Both the position numbers and the translations under genes were made by a program. Of a stretch of DNA of 64,000 bases, positions 1 to 8,903 are shown piece by piece. Location of the stretch: assembly GCA_019671005.1 (NCBI GenBank), contig CM033726.1:17295608-17359607 (forward strand), given 5' to 3'. Each line of letters begins with the position of its first letter. Position 1 is the stretch's first letter. The notes under the pieces were generated by a model. It searched no databases, was not told the DNA's origin, and was given only the letters and a program-made list of their open reading frames with translations. Source of the stretch: Hibiscus mutabilis. Its lineage: Eukaryota > Streptophyta > Magnoliopsida > Malvales > Malvaceae.

Positions 1-593
1 ACAAAGAGGGGATCGGTACGGGTCAACATCGTATCGGTATGGTTTGGTCAATATACCGTATTGATACGCAATAAAAGTGTATCGGTATGGAGAGTCGTTA
101 AATCTGTTATGCCGTATCGATACGGGATTGCTTCGTATCGGTAAGCTGTGTTGAATTTGTGTTGATTTGTGCTCATGTTTGGAAACTTGCAATTTGGTCT
201 CTAATTGTTATGAATGCAACTATTTGAGATTGAATGATTGTTCTGGAATTGAATTGAACAATGATTGTTTTGGAATGGAATTGAAGCTGCGAGCATGAAA
301 TTGGTTAAATTAAGGGTTGGTAACCTTAATCGTGTCTAATACCCTGTAATTTGGGATAATCACATCTTGGTCTCTAATGGGAGTTGTTGGGCAGTCAGAC
401 CGTGTTTTGCAATCTGGTTTAATGTATCATTTTCGCTGAATCGTGTACACCCTAGGGGATTAATTAATTGCACTTAAACAAGATAAAAGCGAAAAAAATA
501 GACTGGTTTAGGTTAATAGTTTGGGTTTGCTTCGACAAAACTAATATGATCCTTTTGGTCCGGTTTTGGCTAGGCCGAGCTAAGGATGTTACA
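1..593 (+). repeat. Family A chromovirus LTR, 3' part (truncated by window start)
   Basis: This is the right end of a long Ty3/gypsy LTR. It ends in the terminal GATGTTACA at 585-593, as the other family A LTRs end in GGGGTTACA. Before that it carries the same GTATCGATAC-type array and the same late-LTR text (a stretch reading CTTCGACAAA... and then ...TTTTGGC..GGCCGAGC) seen near 40690-40746 and 48810-48875. The bases after 593 are minus-strand gag-pol of another family A copy, so this element inserted into, or recombined with, that copy. Only one end is in the window, so it cannot be told whether this is a solo LTR or the 3' LTR of a full element. Confidence 0.85.
11..145 (+). repeat. GTATCGATAC palindrome array (LTR copy 1)
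   Basis: Several copies of a 10-12 bp near-palindrome of the form CGTATCG(A/G)TACG lie 15-40 bp apart. The best copy, CCGTATCGATACGG at 112-125, is a perfect 14-bp palindrome. Degenerate copies keep the ATCG(A/G)TA core. The same array recurs at the same place in every family A LTR of the window. Confidence 0.85.
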
Positions 594-1813
594 CATCTTA
601 CGCTCTTCCATGGCTGAAACCATATTAGACAAGAACTTTACATTTTTGCCCACAACTACAACCTCATAATCATCAGCAAGCCTAAAAAAACCCGCTTGAT
701 CTCAAAATCAACCACAGCTCGATGCTCGGACAACCAATCCATACCCAAGATCAAGTAAAAACCATGGAACGACAACTCCATCAGGTTAGCCGCAAACACG
801 TGACCCTGAACCATCCTTGGACACCTCCAATAAAACTTCTTTGTAACGACCGTTTCTCTAAAAGAACTCGTCACTTGCATACCAACATCAAGTATTTCTA
901 CCGGTACACTAAGAAAATAGGCATGCTCATGCAGTACATATGAATGTGTAGAACCAGAATCTATCAAAGATAACAATGACATAGACTGCAAGGTAAAGGT
1001 ACCTTTTATCACGTCTATGTCATTTCTCCCATCGCGATGAGCATAAATCCTCGCTGGTCTACCTTCCCCCGGTCGAACTGCCACTGTGTGCTCCACAGTC
1101 CTCTATCCCTCCCTCCTCCGTTAGAAGGTGCCTCGGCCATGCCCACGACCCCTAGGTGGTGCAGCAACAGGTGTAGGTGCCTGCATACCTCTAGCAAGAA
1201 AAGGACAATCTTGTCTAATGTGATTTGTCGACCCCAACTCCAACAAGAGTTTGCAGCCACAACTGTAGGAGCCTGCCCTTCTCTGGCCAAACGCGAGCAA
1301 TCTCACCTCAAATGTTCTCTCGAACCATAACTTCAACAACTATTATGTGTTGCTCGAACCTGAGCACCTTGTCCCTAATATCCTTATCCTGAACCATCTT
1401 CACTGCGTCTCGCATCCGGTCAAAACCTCCGGTCACGGTGCCTCTTAGCCTGGCCACCCCTAGAACTATACTCTGTAGCTCTCTTCCCTGAGCTAAAACC
1501 TCCAGAACGATGAGACAAACCCAGACGCTGCTCTATATCCTTTGCCCGAGATACCAAAACATCAAACTCAGTATACTTAGTGGCCAACATGTACATCTTG
1601 ATATACTACACCAAACCATACTAGAAACGATCACAGCGGTGCCTCTCATCTGGCACCAACTCAGGTGCATACTGACTCAGACGTACGAACTGCACCTCAT
1701 ACTCGGACACGGTCATACTGCCCTGAACCAAGGCCATAAACTCTCGTTTCTTGTCGTCCAAATATCTAACACCCACATATTTCTTCCTGAAGGCAGCTTG
1801 GAAGAATACCCAC
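594..1813 (-). pseudogene. Family A chromovirus gag-protease fragment (left part)
   Basis: On the minus strand this reads gag and then protease. The gag part (about 1813-1340) shows the capsid-like run EFMALVQGSMTVSEYEVQF and VRLSQYAPELVPDERH. Around 1340-1121 it has nucleocapsid knuckle remnants, with GSTNHIRQDCP and a frameshift between the two knuckles. The retropepsin part (about 1096-656) shows the active-site run LIDSGSTHSY and the later LGMDWLSEHR. Coding stops at 594, where a plus-strand LTR end begins, so reverse transcriptase and everything after it are missing here. The gag side is cut at 1813 by the Athila LTR. Positions 1077-1813 are repeated at 10417-11148. It was probably a Gag-Pol precursor making capsid and protease; it is now dead. 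Confidence 0.88.
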
Positions 1814-2036
1814 TGATAAGTGTTCAAAAGTACTATTTTTCTTACCCTTTTTACTCATATTATTGTTAGACTTAGGCCCATATTAGTTGCATAATTAGCC
1901 ATTCAGGCATTAATCCATGTTTCCTTCCATCATTGAGCTTGATTACATAACTTGGTAGTTTTTGTGGGAAAAGATGATGCTTTGGTGTGTTTTGTGTGTA
2001 TGTGCAGGATCACTTGCCAAAGCAAGGCTAGAGCTA

Positions 2037-2086
2037 GTTGCCAGGGCAATGCATGAAGGAGACGCCGAGCCAGTTGCCAGGGCAAT
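2037..2086 (+). repeat. Upstream GTTGCC palindromes in Athila 5' LTR
   Basis: Two copies of GTTGCCAGGGCAAT lie at 2037-2050 and 2073-2086. They match the perfect palindromes near 2974-3036 except at the last base. A weaker relative, CTTGCCAAAGCAAG, lies at 2013-2026. In the 3' LTR the second copy has changed to GTTGGTAGGGCAAT. Confidence 0.75.
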
Positions 2087-2328
2087 TGTCGACAAGAGCA
2101 AAGGTGATATGGTAGTCAAAATTGATGACTAGACAAGCCCAAGATGACGTGGAGCAAAGCCCAAACCCAAAGGAATTTGATTTCCATGCAGAGATTAAAG
2201 AAGAATTAAATTCCAAGAAGATAAGAGAACTTCTAGTAGGAATATAATTATAATAAAGAATTATATTCTTTAAAGATAATTTAATTCCAACTTAACTTCC
2301 TCCTCAAAGAAGGACTTTGGCCTAGCCC

Positions 2329-2336
2329 TATAAATA
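2329..2336 (+). promoter_or_regulatory. Probable TATA box of Athila 5' LTR
   Basis: TATAAATA sits mid-LTR, about 515 bp from the LTR start, and is kept in the 3' LTR at 9419-9426. It is followed within 20-130 bp by four TTCGACAA repeats. This would place transcription start near 2360, which is inferred only from the motif. Confidence 0.55.
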
Positions 2337-2344
2337 AGATGGAG

Positions 2345-2456
2345 ATTTCGACAATCCAGAGAGAGCAAGAGAGGGGAATTTCGACAAGTCCAATGAGGGC
2401 AAGGGGAGAGAATTTTCGACAAGCATCTAGGGCAAGGAGGATTTCGACAAGCCTCC
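2345..2456 (+). repeat. TTCGACAA(G) degenerate tandem repeats downstream of TATA box
   Basis: Four units carry TTCGACAA followed by AGGGCAAG-like or similar text, with spacing of about 30-35 bp. They lie just downstream of the TATA box, in what would be the transcribed leader. The 3' LTR has the same units at 9435-9546, with several CG sites turned to TG (TTTTGACAA), as expected from cytosine methylation. Confidence 0.65.
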
Positions 2457-2973
2457 TTCTTCATCCTTTTCTTTCTTGTTGGACTGGGTTCATGCTAGGG
2501 ATTATTTATCTTATGTTTCTTTGGAACCTAGCCATGAACTAAATCTATTTGGCTATGGTTATTGTGTTTTGTGGTTGTGAGAAACTATTGGATTTTGTTT
2601 AGGTAATAAGAGTTTGCACTTTTCTATTTCAAGGTTTATTCATTCTTGGTTCTTATTCTTGTTTGCGAGTGAATTGGGAGAGGATCTCGTGATTTCATCT
2701 ATTTATCTAATATCGGGAGAGTTAGATTCAAGAAACGAATAAATATGATCTTTATTCAATCTATTGATGGTGAAGATTAATTCGGTTTAGGAATATGTTA
2801 AAGATTTCAACGGCTAAGAGGAGCGCAAGATTGGTTGTTGTTCACCCTTGATTCACGCATGGATGTATTATCAAGGCATGCACAAGTAGCTAGAGTTTCG
2901 ACTTAGGGATAAGAAGAAACCATTGAAGAACGCTCTGCCGAGCCCTGAAGGTTGCTGCCCAGACGCCCAAGTA

Positions 2974-3036
2974 GTTGCCCAGGCAACCATCGATTAGTTG
3001 CCAAGGCAACCCCGTTGGGCAAGTTGCCACGGCAAC
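2974..3036 (+). repeat. Cluster of three perfect GTTGCC-NN-GGCAAC palindromes
   Basis: Perfect 14-mers with different two-base centres lie at 2974-2987 (centre CA), 2997-3010 (AA) and 3023-3036 (AC). All three are kept in the 3' LTR at 10076-10089, 10099-10112 and 10125-10138. They sit in the leader part of the LTR, about 300 bp before the primer-binding site. Related copies occur inside the coding region. Confidence 0.9.
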
Positions 3037-3333
3037 TGAGTTGCCCGTGCACTCTTTTACCAAGACGATCCAATCGGCTATCACACCTCAACTCAAGATA
3101 ACCTGGCCTATCTCTCTCTTATTTGATCTCATATTTTCTTTTACTTTATTGCTTTCTAGTTAGTTATTAGTTAAACTCCTATAATCCTTTATTTGTGTTT
3201 TTACTTTTTACAGTGCAAGAGACTAGATTCTTGAAGTGGCACCAATCCCTGTGGAGACGATATCTTTTATACTATAACTTGCGACGTGTATACTTGCACA
3301 TTTGCGTAACACTTATTACGCACAACAAGTTTT

Positions 3334-3351
3334 TGGCGCCGTTGTCGGGGA
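3334..3351 (+). other. Primer-binding site, tRNA-Asp type
   Basis: TGGCGCCGTTGTCGGGGA matches the complement of the plant tRNA-Asp 3' end except for one base (T where C is expected in GTTGCCGGGGA). It begins six bases after the inferred LTR end. A tRNA-Asp primer is the rule in Athila elements, which supports the lineage call. Confidence 0.88.
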
Positions 3352-3431
3352 TTGGCAATAGCGACTTTGTTTTTATTTTCTTGCACTTTCTTTTTACTTT
3401 TCTTGTTTAAGATTCAAAGGGCTAACAAACT

Positions 3432-4844
3432 TTGGTTTTGCATTGGTATATGACCAGGGTGAGACCGACTTCACCAGAATATCCCTTTGATCCAGAAATC
3501 GAACGAACCTTACAAAGACTTAGACGAAGGATAAGAGTAGCAATGGCTAATCAAGACGGCAATATGAATCAAGATGTTCCAGCAGGAGGAGGAGTGATTC
3601 TTGCACGAAACAGAACTATTCGAGACTATCTTGAAGAAGATCTTGATGGAATTAATCAAGGAGTTGTCGCACCTGAAATTGAAGCCGACCACTTTGAGTT
3701 AAAACTGGTAATGTTTAATATGATCAACACAATTGGTCAATTTGGCGGCTCAGCAACTGAAGATGCACGGCAACATCTGAAATCTTTCCTCGAGATTTGC
3801 AACTCGTTCAAAATACACGGAGTCACCCCCGATGTCTTACGATTAAGATTATTCCCCTATTCACTGAGGGATAGGGCGAAAGCATGGTTGAATAGCATTC
3901 CTGCCGGATCAATAGCATCTTGGACCAATCTTTGTCGTGATTTCCTTGCTCTGTTTAATCCTACAAATTTGACTGATAAGCTTCGTAATGACATTACTTC
4001 TTTTCGGCAGGCAGATGATGAATCCATGTACGAGGCTTGGGAGCGATATAGAGAACTTCTACACAAATGCCCCCTACACGGATTCCCGATGTGGACTCAA
4101 GTAACAATGTTTTACAACGCCGTGAATACACCAACAAGGATGATGCTAGATGCCTCGGCAAACGACATACTCCTAGATAAGTCACCGGAGGAAGCAATGC
4201 AAATTTTAAACAGGCTGGCCAAGAATGATTATCAATTCCTATCTACTAGAAGAAGAGGAGTTAGATGCCAAGCCACAATACATGAACTAGGATCATCAGA
4301 TTCAATTTTGGCACAATTGGCCACTCTAACCAAGATGGTCCAGAACATGCAAAAACCAAACAACACACATGAAGTCAAGGTAATGGATTCTTTTTGTGAG
4401 TTATGTGGTGATAACCATAATTCTTCTGAATGTATGCAGAATCCGAAATCCAGCTTCTATGTGGGGAATTACAGTCGGAACAACAATGTGATGTCCAATA
4501 CATACAATCCAGCTTGGAAGAAGCACCCGAATTTTTCATGGAGTAATCCCAACAATGCTCTAAACCAGAACAATCAGAATGCACAAGCATCAGGATTCCA
4601 GCAGAATATGCCACGGCAACAGTTGCCGCAGCAATAACCGACAACATCTAGTTCTTTGGAAAATTCTCTAAATGCTTTTATGATGAAAATTGAATCTTAT
4701 ATGGCTGAGAATAGTAACTTCATAAAAAGAACTGATGCTTTTATTAACAGGACCGAAATGAGATTGCAAAACCAAGAGGCAGCAATCAAATCATTGGAAA
4801 ATCAAGTCGGACAGTTTGCTCAAAATCTGAATACTAGACCGTAA
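3432..4844 (+). pseudogene. Athila gag (capsid, nucleocapsid and coiled-coil tail)
   Basis: The first 401 codons are open to a stop at 4635-4637. The same frame runs on to 4842-4844, so one in-frame stop cuts a coiled-coil tail (LQNQEAAIKSLENQVGQFAQ). The capsid part lies at about residues 100-260, with FLEICNSFKIHGV, LRLRLFPYSLRDRAKAWLNS and LRNDITSFRQ. A short zinc knuckle, CELCGDNHNSSEC (C-x2-C-x3-H-x4-C), lies near residue 322. This would be the structural protein of the virus-like particle in the cytoplasm. The frame continues into protease without a shift. The true start may be an internal Met. Confidence 0.9.
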
Positions 4845-6047
4845 TGAGGTTTACCTAGCGATACTAAAGTCGCAAGAGGAACTGGCCATGAGCAATGTAA
4901 GGCGATCACCACTAGAAGTGGCCAACAAGTTAGAGAGGCTCAAACCCGCTCATCAAACAAAACTCCACAAAAAGATCAAGACGAACCTAGCGGCAAAGCC
5001 TCAGATGCTGAACCAGGAATTGCCGCGGCAACCGACAATAAGCATGCCTCGACAACCGATGATAAAGACGCCTCGACAACTTGTGATAAGCATGCCTCGA
5101 CAACCCTAATTGATAATGCCTCAGCAACTCTAGTTGTCCCGGCAATGCCTTCAATCAGGTTCCAAACCAATGAAAGGATCGAAGATATCAGACTTCCACC
5201 ACCATTCCCACAAAGGTTGAAGCGACAAAAGCAAGAATACCAATTCAAGAAGTTCCTTGATATCCTAAAGCAAGTCCACATCAACTTGCCATTGGTGGAA
5301 GCAATTGAACAAATGCCAAACTATGCCAAGTTTCTTAAAGACATTGTGTCCATGAGAACAAGGCTAGGAGAGTTTGAAACAGTTGCCGCAATAGAGGGAT
5401 GCATGGTAATGTTGCACAATCGTATGCCACCTAAGTTGAAGGATCCCAGAAGTTTCACAATACCCTGTTCCATTGGAAATCACTATGTCGGGAAAGCATT
5501 ATGCGACCTTGGGGCTAGCATAAACTTGATGCCTAATTTGGTTTTCCAGAAACTCGGAATCGGGAAGACAAGACCTACAACAGTTATGCTACAGTTAGCC
5601 AACAGATCCTATGTGCATCCAGAGGGAAAACTCGAGGACATACTGGTAAAAGTTGATAAATTTATTTTTCCCGCTGACTTTATTGTTTTGGATTGTGAAG
5701 CAGATGAGCATGCACCCATCATTCTCGGGAGACCATTCCTAGCAATAGGGAGAACCTTGATCGATGTTGAAAAGGGAGAACTCACAGTGAGGGTGAATGA
5801 CCAGCAAGTTAAACTAAATGTGTTCCAAACACTAAGGCATGCCGATGATCCAGAAGAATGCCAACTTCTTCATGCCATGACAGAGTTTAACTTCGACGAG
5901 GAATTTAGTTGCCTCGGCAACTACATTGCCGGACAAGAGGAACCTGAGGAGTATGAAGAACCGGTCAATGAGGAACAACAAGAAAAGGTAAATTGGCTAG
6001 TCAATCGACCAGGAAAAGAAGCTGATCAAAATGTTGATGCTACATAA
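4845..6047 (+). pseudogene. Athila protease with leader and acidic tail
   Basis: This stretch is in the same frame as gag, separated only by stops at 4842-4847. A low-complexity leader (about 4854-5145) carries repeated HASTT and DASTT, encoded by GCCTCGACAAC units. A conserved block follows (NLPLVEAIEQMPNYAKFLKD). The retropepsin core is at about 5455-5775, with active-site run CDLGASINLMP and the second motif HAPIILGRPFLAIGRTLIDV. Leu in place of the usual Thr/Ser after the catalytic Asp is normal for Athila. The tail is acidic, and a stop at 6045-6047 ends it. The protease would cleave the Gag-Pol precursor. Confidence 0.88.
5020..5031 (+). repeat. TTGCCGCGGCAA palindrome inside coding leader
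   Basis: This 12-bp perfect palindrome lies in the protease leader. It is followed by four diverged GCCTC(G/A)(A/G)CAAC units up to 5126. It belongs to the same motif family as the LTR palindromes. Confidence 0.75.
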
Positions 6048-6230
6048 GAAGGCAATAGGGAGGAGGACGCAGATCTAGAGATATGCGATGCATTCCCAGA
6101 TGAACAAATTTTAGTTGCCTCGGCAACCATGGACGCACACGCCTCGGCAACTCTCGACGCTGCAGCTGCCTTTGACGCGCACGCCTCGGCAATTTTGGGA
6201 GCAGTCGCCACGGTAGCACATGCCTCGGCA
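5908..6230 (+). repeat. GTTGCCTCGGCAAC palindromes in the pol linker
   Basis: Perfect 14-mers lie at 5908-5921 and 6114-6127. At least three partial GCCTCGGCAA copies follow near 6141, 6183 and 6221. They encode Ala-Ser-Ala-Thr-type linker residues just before integrase, in the region where reverse transcriptase and RNase H have been lost. Confidence 0.82.
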
Positions 6231-7538
6231 ATACCCTGGTACGCGGATTTAGTTAATTTCCTTGTTTGTGGTATTTTACCTTATGGCATTACTCACCAAG
6301 GGAAGAAGCGGTTCCGCCATGATGCTAAGCATTACTTTTGGGATGAGCCTCTTTTGTTTAAACAATGTGCAGATCAGGTTTTACGCCGATGTGTCCCTGA
6401 AGAAGAGCAACAGAATGTACTCCGGCAATGCCATTCTTCACCCTATAGAGGACATTTTGGAGGAACTCATACCGCAGCCAAAGTTTTGCAATCCGGTTTG
6501 TATTGGCCAACATTGTACAAAGATGCCCAAGACTTTTACAAGCAATGAGATCGTTGCCAGAGGACGGGCAATATCTCTAGACGACATGAGATGCCACTCC
6601 AGAACATCATCGAGGTGGAATTGTTTGATGTGTGGGGGATCGATTTTATGAGACCTTTCCCATCTTCATTTGGCAACCTATACATCTTACTTGTCGTCGA
6701 CTACGTGTCTAAATGGGTTGAGGCAGCTGCAGTTCCCAACAACGATTCCAATACCGTGCAACGATTCTTGCAGAAAAACATATTTACACGGTTTGGGATG
6801 CCAAGAGCAATTATCAGTGACGAAGACAAGCATTTTGAAAACAGACTAATTGCCAAGATGTTGTAATGCATCGGCATATCACACAAGATCGCCACGTCAT
6901 ATCACCCACAAACCAACGGGCAAGCAGAAATTTCCAACCGGGAATTGAAGGGTATACTCGAGAAAGTTGTAAATCACTCGAGAAAGTTGTAAATCCCTCT
7001 AGAAAGGATTGGTCATTAAGACTAGATGACGCACTTTGGGCATATCGCACTGCATTCAAAACACCCTTAGGTATGTCCCCCTTCCGTCTTGTCTATGGCA
7101 AAACATGCTATCTACCGGTGGAAATCGAACAAAAGGCATATTGGGCAATCAAGACCGTGAATATGGATTGGGAAAGTGCCGGACAAAAGCGTTTGTTGGA
7201 CCTCAATGAGATAGAAGAATTTCGTGCACTCGCCTATAACAATGTACGAATCTACAAGAAGAAAACAAAGCGATGGCACGACTAGAAACTATTGTCGCGG
7301 TAATTCATGCTAGGGCAACTAGTTCTCTTATTCAATTCTCGGCTAACTTTCCCCGGGAAAGCTAAAATCAAGATGGTCGGGACCATTCGAAGTCGTCAAA
7401 CCATTCTCCCATGATGCTGTGATAATCAAGTCTATCTCTGACAACCATGAATTCAAAGTTAATGGACAAAGATTGAAGCACTATAATGGTGCCCATGTGG
7501 AACGTAACAAAGAAGTGGTCACTTTAGGAGATGAATGA
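6048..7538 (+). pseudogene. Athila integrase
   Basis: The frame of protease continues after the stop at 6045. FPDEQ and PWYADLVNFLV are the text that normally lies between RNase H and integrase. The zinc-binding H/H then C-x2-C part is at about 6430-6560, with HRGH-like YRGHFGGTHTA; its first Cys codon is now TGA at 6547-6549. The catalytic core shows DVWGIDFMRPF, IISDEDKHFENR and YHPQTNGQAEISN, so DD35E residues are visible. A stop lies at 6864-6866. A 20-bp tandem duplication (6957-6976 repeated at 6977-6994) shifts the frame. The rest is read through WAYRTAF to a stop at 7283-7285. The C-terminal part ends with KSRWSGPFEVV and FKVNGQRLKHY, stop 7536-7538. It would insert the cDNA into chromosomes; it is now dead. 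Confidence 0.88.
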
Positions 7539-7540
7539 GC

Positions 7541-7627
7541 ATGCTCTCCTTTCAATATTTTCTTTTTTTATTTTCATTTTTATTTTTAGGAGATATTTTA
7601 TTTTTCTTCATTATCTTTAGTTTTCAG
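7541..7627 (+). promoter_or_regulatory. Polypyrimidine tract and possible splice acceptors
   Basis: A T-rich stretch ends in TTTTTAG (7583-7589), CTTTAG (7615-7620) and TTTTCAG (7621-7627), resembling a plant intron 3' end just before the small ORF. Downstream ORFs of retroelements are often made from spliced RNA. No donor site was sought systematically. Confidence 0.4.
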
Positions 7628-7669
7628 GTTTTCTTTGTTTTCTTTTTCACAACAAGACTCACAACCACT

Positions 7670-8047
7670 ATGCTAAGGAAATTTACTGCCGAGATCCTTG
7701 TCCCGACAACCAATGAAGCAGTCGCCAAGGCAACCAACCCTAAAGATGCCACGGCAACCACTGCAAAAGCCAAAGGTAAAGCACCTATGCCCGAATCAAC
7801 TCCTACGGAATCATTTTCTGATTTTTCAGATTTGGACGAGTCCTCCATTGCACCAACAAAGACCGCACCAGTTGAATCCTCCAAGCGAAAAGCCATTGAC
7901 ACTGATGAAGAGGATGGTGAGGACAACCCCGTACGAGGATCGATTCCACCACCGGTAACAAGAAAACAACCATCGCGTTCAAGCAAGAGAATCAAGACAC
8001 CGACCAAAAGGAAACTAATCATCTACGATGACGAACTCTCGGAGTAA
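7670..8047 (+). CDS. Small ORF downstream of Athila integrase (position of the env-like gene)
   Basis: This is an open frame of 125 codons from the Met at 7670. The same frame is open upstream to 7535, overlapping the integrase stop, but that extension is almost pure Phe, Leu and Ile from a T-rich tract. I therefore prefer the internal start. The protein is Ala/Thr/Lys-rich near the start, acidic in the middle (DTDEEDGEDN) and basic at the end (SSKRIKTPTKRK), like a nuclear or nucleic-acid-binding tail. I see no transmembrane segment after residue 1 and no known domain. Athila elements often carry an extra ORF here, some called env-like. It could equally be the first part of that ORF after deletion of the rest. 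Function unknown. Confidence 0.55.
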   Translation: MLRKFTAEILVPTTNEAVAKATNPKDATATTAKAKGKAPMPESTPTESFSDFSDLDESSIAPTKTAPVESSKRKAIDTDEEDGEDNPVRGSIPPPVTRKQPSRSSKRIKTPTKRKLIIYDDELSE

Positions 8048-8110
8048 GTCCTCGTATGCATTTTATTTTTCATTATTTTTATGCATGCATTGAGGACAAT
8101 GCCTCACTCG

Positions 8111-8123
8111 AGTTTGGGGGGGG
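8111..8123 (+). other. Internal polypurine tract-like G run
   Basis: AGTTTGGGGGGGG closely resembles the sequence that primes plus-strand DNA in Athila and Tat elements, but it lies 780 bp before the LTR. It may be a secondary plus-strand primer or a relic of an older element end. Confidence 0.45.
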
Positions 8124-8433
8124 ATTGTTATTAGTAGTTACCATGTTTAGTTACATTCATCTTAAGTATTACATTTAGGATACATAAATTGCTTGTCATG
8201 CCTTTAATTGGAACAAGAATTGCTTAGATTTGATGAATATCAAATGATGACTTTGACAATGCACTTAATTGATAGAATTTTTATTCTAGGATAACCATGG
8301 AAAAAAACTTAGAATTTTACTATGATGCTAAATTTGATGAAACACTGTTGTGGTTTGATTGATTTAAGGAATTCTAGTGAACTTAGGTTGATAATTAACA
8401 AATTGGGGGATTAGAATAAAAATTGGATGAATG

Positions 8434-8617
8434 CTATAGGTGCCCGAAATTGGCTCTAGCATGTGCTAAAAAAATTGACCACTAGAGGTGCCCGAAACTG
8501 GCTCTAGTATGTGTTAAAAAATTGATAACTAGAGGTGCCCAAAACCAGCTCTAGTCGAATAAATTAACTTAAGAAAACTAAAAACAAAACACTAGAGGTG
8601 CCCAAAACTGGCTCTAG
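8434..8617 (+). repeat. Four-unit hairpin array
   Basis: Units at 8434-8459, 8482-8507, 8529-8554 and 8592-8617 are each 26 bp. Units two to four start CTAGAG and end CTCTAG, so they fold into small hairpins around GTGCCC(G/A)AAAC. The first unit starts CTATAG. Unit starts are 48, 47 and 63 bp apart, with A-rich spacers. Confidence 0.85.
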
Positions 8618-8903
8618 TTAAAACATGTTAAAAAGAACCTAATGAAGTAATTTGAAAACCTATTGTTTGCATAGAATCCGAAAAATCAACTCGCACACAA
8701 CTCCGCACACACTCACAAGCATTATAGTTTGATTCCGAGTAATTCCTAAGTTTTCTGAAAAACTAAAAAGCCAATCATACTTTGTGCTCCGGTTCAGAGA
8801 ATTGAAATCAAGTTCAAAGCTAAGTTTGTGAAAATTGAAGTCTTGGCAAGTAATTATGAGTTTGCATTGCTCGAGGACAAGCAATAGTTCGAGTTTGGGC
8901 GTG

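Larger units (their letters stand above)
1814..3327 (+). repeat. Athila 5' LTR
   Basis: The LTR starts TGATAAGTG, directly after the target sequence CCCAC. It matches 8904-10407 along its length. Its right end is placed at the CA before the primer-binding site (3326-3327), by inference, because the 3' LTR has lost this end. It contains a TATA box, four TTCGACAAG-type repeats and a cluster of GTTGCC-NN-GGCAAC palindromes. Confidence 0.9.
8048..8903 (+). other. Athila 3' untranslated region
   Basis: This is noncoding DNA between the last ORF and the 3' LTR. It holds a run of eight G (8116-8123) after GAGTTT, which looks like an extra polypurine tract. Four hairpin units lie at 8434-8617, and the final purine tract GAGTTTGGGCGTG at 8891-8903 abuts the LTR. 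No ORF on either strand looks real. Confidence 0.75.

Noticed and set aside
4375..4647. Minus-strand open frame of 90 codons
   Set aside because: It is antisense to the Athila gag nucleocapsid part, whose plus-strand reading matches known gag text.
7535..7669. Membrane-spanning env-like N-terminus
   Set aside because: The hydrophobic residues come from a T-rich tract with splice-acceptor-like ends, so a translated membrane segment is not supported.
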